Positions 60,353 to 64,000 of a stretch of 64,000 nt of DNA are shown piece after piece (within the stretch, counting starts at the first letter, position 1; the number at the start of each line of letters is the position of its first letter). Below the pieces are notes generated by a model. The model worked only from the letters and a program-made list of their open reading frames with translations, made no database searches and had not been told where the DNA came from. This DNA is from Weeksellaceae bacterium TAE3-ERU29 (GTDB taxonomy: Bacteria; Bacteroidota; Bacteroidia; Flavobacteriales; Weeksellaceae): positions 114,647 to 178,646 of the forward strand of contig JAHUUM010000001.1 in the NCBI GenBank assembly GCA_019218445.1. Direction: 5' to 3'. Both the position numbers and the translations under genes were made by a program.

Positions 60353-61213
60353 ATGCAGATAAAAACTCCTAAATATTGGTACTCTTTAGGTCTATACCTA
60401 TTATTGACACTAATTGTAAGTATTTTTTTTGCAAAAGAAAACTTTAATTGGAGTGAACTTATTATTAATCGTGTAGTTTTTGGAGTTTTATTATTTATTG
60501 CTATTATTTTACGGAAGAAAATCTCCGTAAAGATATTTCAATTTGTCAGTTTACTTATGACTTATTCCTTTTTAAGTAGTGTTTACAAAGAAACTGCAAC
60601 GCTTAATACTTTATTTTTTAATAAACAAGATGATTTTTTAATTCATATAGACAATTTAATTTTTAGTTTTCAACCGTCTTTGGAATTTTCTAAAACAATT
60701 CATCATTGGCTATTTAGTGAATTAATGTTTTTAGGCTATTTTTCTTATTATTTAATGCCTTTATTTGTAATGTTTAAGTTATATAATACTTCATTATTGA
60801 AACATTTTGGATTTATATTAATCACCTCGTTTACTGTTTATTACACTATATTTATTTTATTCCCTGTAGAGGGGCCTCAATTTCATTTCTCTGCACCGGA
60901 CAATTATATAGAAGCCAAAGGAATTTTTGGTTATGCCGTAAAATTAATTCAAGCTATGGGAGAAGCACCCACCGCAGCATTCCCAAGTTCTCATGTAGGA
61001 ATTTCGGTTGTTGTGCTTTTATGGCTTTATCAATATCAGAAAAATTTAATTAAATATATTTTACCTTTTTCCATTCTATTATTCTTTGCAACGGTTTATA
61101 TAAAAGCACATTATGCAATAGATGCCATTGCCGGATTACTGAGCGGAATCATTATATATAAAATAGTAAATAGTATTTATCTATTAATACAGAGAAAGAG
61201 CTATGCCGATTAA
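60353..61213 (+). CDS. PAP2-superfamily (Aur1/Ipt1-like) membrane protein
   Basis: 286 residues, six to seven helices. The phosphatase motifs are PTAAFPSSHVGISVV (catalytic His in SSHVG) and KAHYAIDAIAGLLSG (second His). The first motif (KxxxxxxRP) is not obvious, as in the inositol phosphorylceramide synthase-like branch, where the first part differs. The active site would face the periplasm. It may be a lipid phosphatase or phosphotransferase acting on undecaprenyl-, phosphatidyl- or sphingolipid substrates. It overlaps the next gene by 11 bp. Confidence 0.82.
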   Translation: MQIKTPKYWYSLGLYLLLTLIVSIFFAKENFNWSELIINRVVFGVLLFIAIILRKKISVKIFQFVSLLMTYSFLSSVYKETATLNTLFFNKQDDFLIHIDNLIFSFQPSLEFSKTIHHWLFSELMFLGYFSYYLMPLFVMFKLYNTSLLKHFGFILITSFTVYYTIFILFPVEGPQFHFSAPDNYIEAKGIFGYAVKLIQAMGEAPTAAFPSSHVGISVVVLLWLYQYQKNLIKYILPFSILLFFATVYIKAHYAIDAIAGLLSGIIIYKIVNSIYLLIQRKSYAD

Positions 61214-62330
61214 AATAAAAGAAATAGAAACAAAATCTGAGTGGAAAAAATTTATTTATCTGCCCGAGAAAATCCATAAAAACCATAAAAATTGGTTACC
61301 TCCATTATATATGGACGAGAAAAAATTCTTTTCGTCTAAAGAAAATCCTGCGTTTGAGCATAGCCAAGTGAAATTATTTTTAGCTTACAAAGACGAAGAA
61401 ATTGTTGGGCGAATCATGGGAATTATCCCTACTAAATATAACAAGGCGAACCAAACTAATTGTGTTCGGTTTTCTTATTTGGAATGTTACGAAGACGAAG
61501 AAGTTTTTAAAGCACTTATTGAAGCTGTAGAAAATTGGGCAAAAGAAAACAACTGTACCGAGATCATTGGGCCAATGGGATTTTCCGATAAAGAACCGCA
61601 AGGTTTTCTTGTAAAAGGCTTTGATGAACCTACGATGATGGTTACTACTTGTTCTTTTCCCTACATGAAGGATTTTACTGAAAATATGGGCTTTTCTCCT
61701 TTTGTAAAATTGTGTGAATATGACGTTCCTATTGATACACAAATTATTAAACGCTATGAACGTTTTACCGAACGTGTGGAGCGAAATCTAAACGTAAACG
61801 TTCATGAATTTACCAAAACAAAAAAGGTAAAACCATTTGTTTCTTCCGTTTTTGATTTAATTAATGAAACTTACCAAGATATTTACGGATTTACTCAGGT
61901 TACAGAGGCAGAAAAAGATGAATTTGCCAATCGCTTTTTACCTCTATTAAATCCTCGTTTAATTAAAATCGTTACAGATAACAATAACAAAGTCGTTGCT
62001 TTCATCGTTGCTATGGCTGATTTAAGCAAAGGAATCCGCAAAGCAAAAGGACGTTTATTTCCATTGGGTTGGTATCATATTTTAAAAGCCTCCAAAAAAT
62101 CGAAGCGTTTGGTACTTTTATTGGGAGGAATTACCCCTAAAATGCAAGGCAAAGGTTTGGATGCCGTTTTAGCGACTCGTTTATTCCGCTCTGCCATAGA
62201 TTTAGGTTTTAAAACTATGGACAGCCATTTAATTATGGAAGAAAATAAAAAAATGCGAAACGAAATAGAGCGACTAAATGGCTTTAGACTTTATAAAGAG
62301 TTCCAGATTTATAAAAAGGAAATAAAGTAA
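61203..62330 (+). CDS. GNAT-fold acyltransferase-like protein
   Basis: 375 residues. An N-terminal GNAT-like half (FIYLPEKIHKNHKNWLPPLY; EEIVGRIMGIIPTKYNKANQ) and a C-terminal GNAT-like half (VTDNNNKVVAFIVAMADLSK; LGGITPKMQGKGLDAVLATR) are typical of double-GNAT proteins. The acetyl-CoA-binding consensus is partly visible in PKMQGKGLD. It starts 11 bp inside the PAP2 gene and its stop abuts the menD ATG. The tight packing suggests an envelope-lipid pair, but the substrate is unknown. Confidence 0.78.
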   Translation: MPIKIKEIETKSEWKKFIYLPEKIHKNHKNWLPPLYMDEKKFFSSKENPAFEHSQVKLFLAYKDEEIVGRIMGIIPTKYNKANQTNCVRFSYLECYEDEEVFKALIEAVENWAKENNCTEIIGPMGFSDKEPQGFLVKGFDEPTMMVTTCSFPYMKDFTENMGFSPFVKLCEYDVPIDTQIIKRYERFTERVERNLNVNVHEFTKTKKVKPFVSSVFDLINETYQDIYGFTQVTEAEKDEFANRFLPLLNPRLIKIVTDNNNKVVAFIVAMADLSKGIRKAKGRLFPLGWYHILKASKKSKRLVLLLGGITPKMQGKGLDAVLATRLFRSAIDLGFKTMDSHLIMEENKKMRNEIERLNGFRLYKEFQIYKKEIK

Positions 62331-64000
62331 ATGACAGAAAAAAGATTTTCAAAAAAGATAAATGTTCAGCTAATTGCAGAAGTTTTTTTAGCAGCAGGCA
62401 TTAAAGATATTATATTTTCTCCCGGCTCAAGAAATGGAGCGTTAATCACGCATTTTGTAAATCATGATGGATTTAACACTTATTCTATTGTAGATGAGCG
62501 TTCGGCGGGATTTGTAGCATTGGGAATGGCTCAACAAACTCAAAAACCTGTTGTGATTTGTTGCACTTCGGGTTCAGCGGCAGCAAATTACTATCCCGCT
62601 GTAACAGAAGCTTTTTACCAAAATATTCCATTGATTGTTTTAACCGCCGATAGACCTGCAAATTTTACCGATATTTTTGATGGGCAAACCATTCGACAAG
62701 AAAATCTTTTTGAAAAGCATTCTTATTTCAGCACACAATTATCTGAACTGGAAACAGATGAAATTATTACCGAGAATTATTTAGAAATAAAAAAAGCCAT
62801 TACCGAAAGTATTTTAAATTCAGGACCTGTGCATATCAATATGCCATTCTCCGAGCCTTTATACGAAACTACCAATGAATTATTAATTGATTTTGAAAAG
62901 ATTACATTACCTCAACCTAAATACGACGAACTCGATTGGGAAGAGCTGAAAGAAACTTTAAATTCAAAAAAGAAAATCTTTATTTTAGTCGGACTTCAAA
63001 GAAAATCTAAATGGTTGAACGATGCTTTGAATCAATTAGCTAAATTACCGCAAGTGATTGTTTTTACAGAAAACACGTCTAACACTCACGGAGAGAATTT
63101 AATTTCGAGAATAGACAATGTTTTGTTTGAAAGAGAAAAGAAACAGGACGAATCTCTCCGCCCTGATTTATTGATTACTTTAGGTCAAAACGTTATTTCC
63201 AAAAAAGTTAAAACTTTTTTACGCACCAATTCACCAACCGAACATTGGCATGTAAACCCTTATTGGCAACCTGATACTTACTTTGTTTTAAGTAAAAAAA
63301 TCAAACAAAAAGAAGAAGTTTTTGTGGAAGCTCTAAGCCGATATTTAAAGGAAACTCCGTCTGATTATAGAGAAACTTGGCTGAACATTAGACAAGAAAA
63401 CGAATCCAAACAAAATCAATATGTAGAAAAAATCGATTTCTCTGATTTATGGATTTTTAAAACATTAATCAACCATTATCCTAAAAACTCGGTTATTCAA
63501 TATAGTAATTCATCTGTTATAAGATATAGTCAGTTATTTCCGCACGATGAAAGTTTGGAAATTTATTGTAATCGAGGAACGAGCGGAATAGACGGCTCCA
63601 CCTCTACTGCGGTTGGTTTTGCCATAAAATCGGAAAAACCAGTTACCATTGTTACAGGTGACATCAGCTTTTTCTATGACAGCAATGCTCTATGGAATAA
63701 AAAGTTACCGAATAATTTAAGAATTATTTTATTAAATAATGGAGGCGGTGATATTTTCAGTATTATTCCCGGACCTGACAATTCGGGTGTAAAAGAGGAA
63801 TATTTTAATACGAAACATCAATTATCTGCCAAACCTCTTGCCGAGCTTTTCGGGTTGGAATATACTTTAGCAAATGATAAAAACAGTTTTAAATATGCTT
63901 TAAATAACTTTTACGATGAAAGTTCACGAGCAAAGATTTTAGAAGTAAATACGCAAAATTCTCCCAACGCCAAAATCATGAGGAACTATATTAAGATTAA
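62331..64000 (+). CDS. menD: SEPHCHC synthase MenD, 3' end outside window
   Basis: About 556 codons are visible without a stop; the protein must end only a few residues beyond the right edge. The N-terminus has INVQLIAEVFLAAGIKDIIF followed by SPGSRNGALITHFV. The thiamine diphosphate-binding block near the end is TGDISFFYDSNALWNKKLPN with LLNNGGGDIFS. It joins isochorismate and 2-oxoglutarate to form 2-succinyl-5-enolpyruvyl-6-hydroxy-3-cyclohexene-1-carboxylate. Its partner menF lies about 10 kb upstream rather than next to it. The ATG directly follows the GNAT stop. Confidence 0.94.
   Translation, partial: MTEKRFSKKINVQLIAEVFLAAGIKDIIFSPGSRNGALITHFVNHDGFNTYSIVDERSAGFVALGMAQQTQKPVVICCTSGSAAANYYPAVTEAFYQNIPLIVLTADRPANFTDIFDGQTIRQENLFEKHSYFSTQLSELETDEIITENYLEIKKAITESILNSGPVHINMPFSEPLYETTNELLIDFEKITLPQPKYDELDWEELKETLNSKKKIFILVGLQRKSKWLNDALNQLAKLPQVIVFTENTSNTHGENLISRIDNVLFEREKKQDESLRPDLLITLGQNVISKKVKTFLRTNSPTEHWHVNPYWQPDTYFVLSKKIKQKEEVFVEALSRYLKETPSDYRETWLNIRQENESKQNQYVEKIDFSDLWIFKTLINHYPKNSVIQYSNSSVIRYSQLFPHDESLEIYCNRGTSGIDGSTSTAVGFAIKSEKPVTIVTGDISFFYDSNALWNKKLPNNLRIILLNNGGGDIFSIIPGPDNSGVKEEYFNTKHQLSAKPLAELFGLEYTLANDKNSFKYALNNFYDESSRAKILEVNTQNSPNAKIMRNYIKI

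Overview
The window comes from a low-GC (roughly one third G+C by eye) member of the Bacteroidota, most likely Flavobacteriales. The evidence is the type IX secretion (T9SS) sorting domain and plug protein, the gliding lipoprotein GldI, the exosortase variant XrtF with its partner, a sodium-pumping NQR operon, menaquinone genes, and start regions without Shine-Dalgarno sequences but with the Bacteroidota -7 promoter element TAnnTTTG in front of many genes. I cannot name the species.

Layout. 1-7009 (minus): three exported proteins, namely a huge multi-Ig/CARDB surface protein that runs off the left edge, a repeat protein with dockerin-like segment and T9SS tail, and a beta-helix protein. 7177-10858 (plus): a divergent LytS-type sensor kinase and LytTR response regulator. 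A 10-bp direct repeat with 21-bp period lies between the two promoters and may be the LytTR operator. 10973-18500: beta-barrel protein, argH, a lipoprotein, tadA, a tandem-repeat gene broken by a nonsense codon, glycosyltransferase, rRNA methyltransferase, brnQ. 18624-24737: nqrABCDEF. 24870-29383: T9SS plug protein, divergent oxyR/dps, pruA. 29512-29884: a GC-rich intergenic repeat with inverted ends. 29998-32381: an SDR and a cholesterol-oxidase homologue.

32390-36064 is an accessory islet bounded by a 17-bp direct repeat. It holds a complete IS982-family element, a P-loop ATPase, a broken excisionase-like gene and an IS3 element interrupted by a second IS982 fragment. 36110-43725: peptidyl-prolyl isomerases including gldI, nrnA, a beta-barrel protein, msrC, xrtF and partner, dapD, a glycosyltransferase, tsaC. 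43882-50082: SRPBCC protein, FAD oxidoreductase, lipoprotein, DUF937 protein, a PadR/PspC pair. 50197-52134: acyltransferase, hotdog thioesterase (probable MenI), isochorismate synthase. 52197-53951: a surface lipoprotein whose C-terminal half is an IdeS/Mac-type cysteine endopeptidase. 54018-64000: yicC-gmk-dxs, a secreted protein, a ketoacyl synthase, a Bax-inhibitor family protein, PAP2 and GNAT proteins, and menD, which runs off the right edge.

Functional themes: respiration (Na+-NQR feeding menaquinone made by MenF, MenD and MenI), cell-surface export and gliding (T9SS, GldI, XrtF), peroxide defence (OxyR, Dps, MsrC), and candidate host-interaction or accessory functions (IdeS-like protease, LytTR-linked surface operon, cholesterol oxidase). 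I found no tRNA, rRNA, CRISPR array or replication origin.
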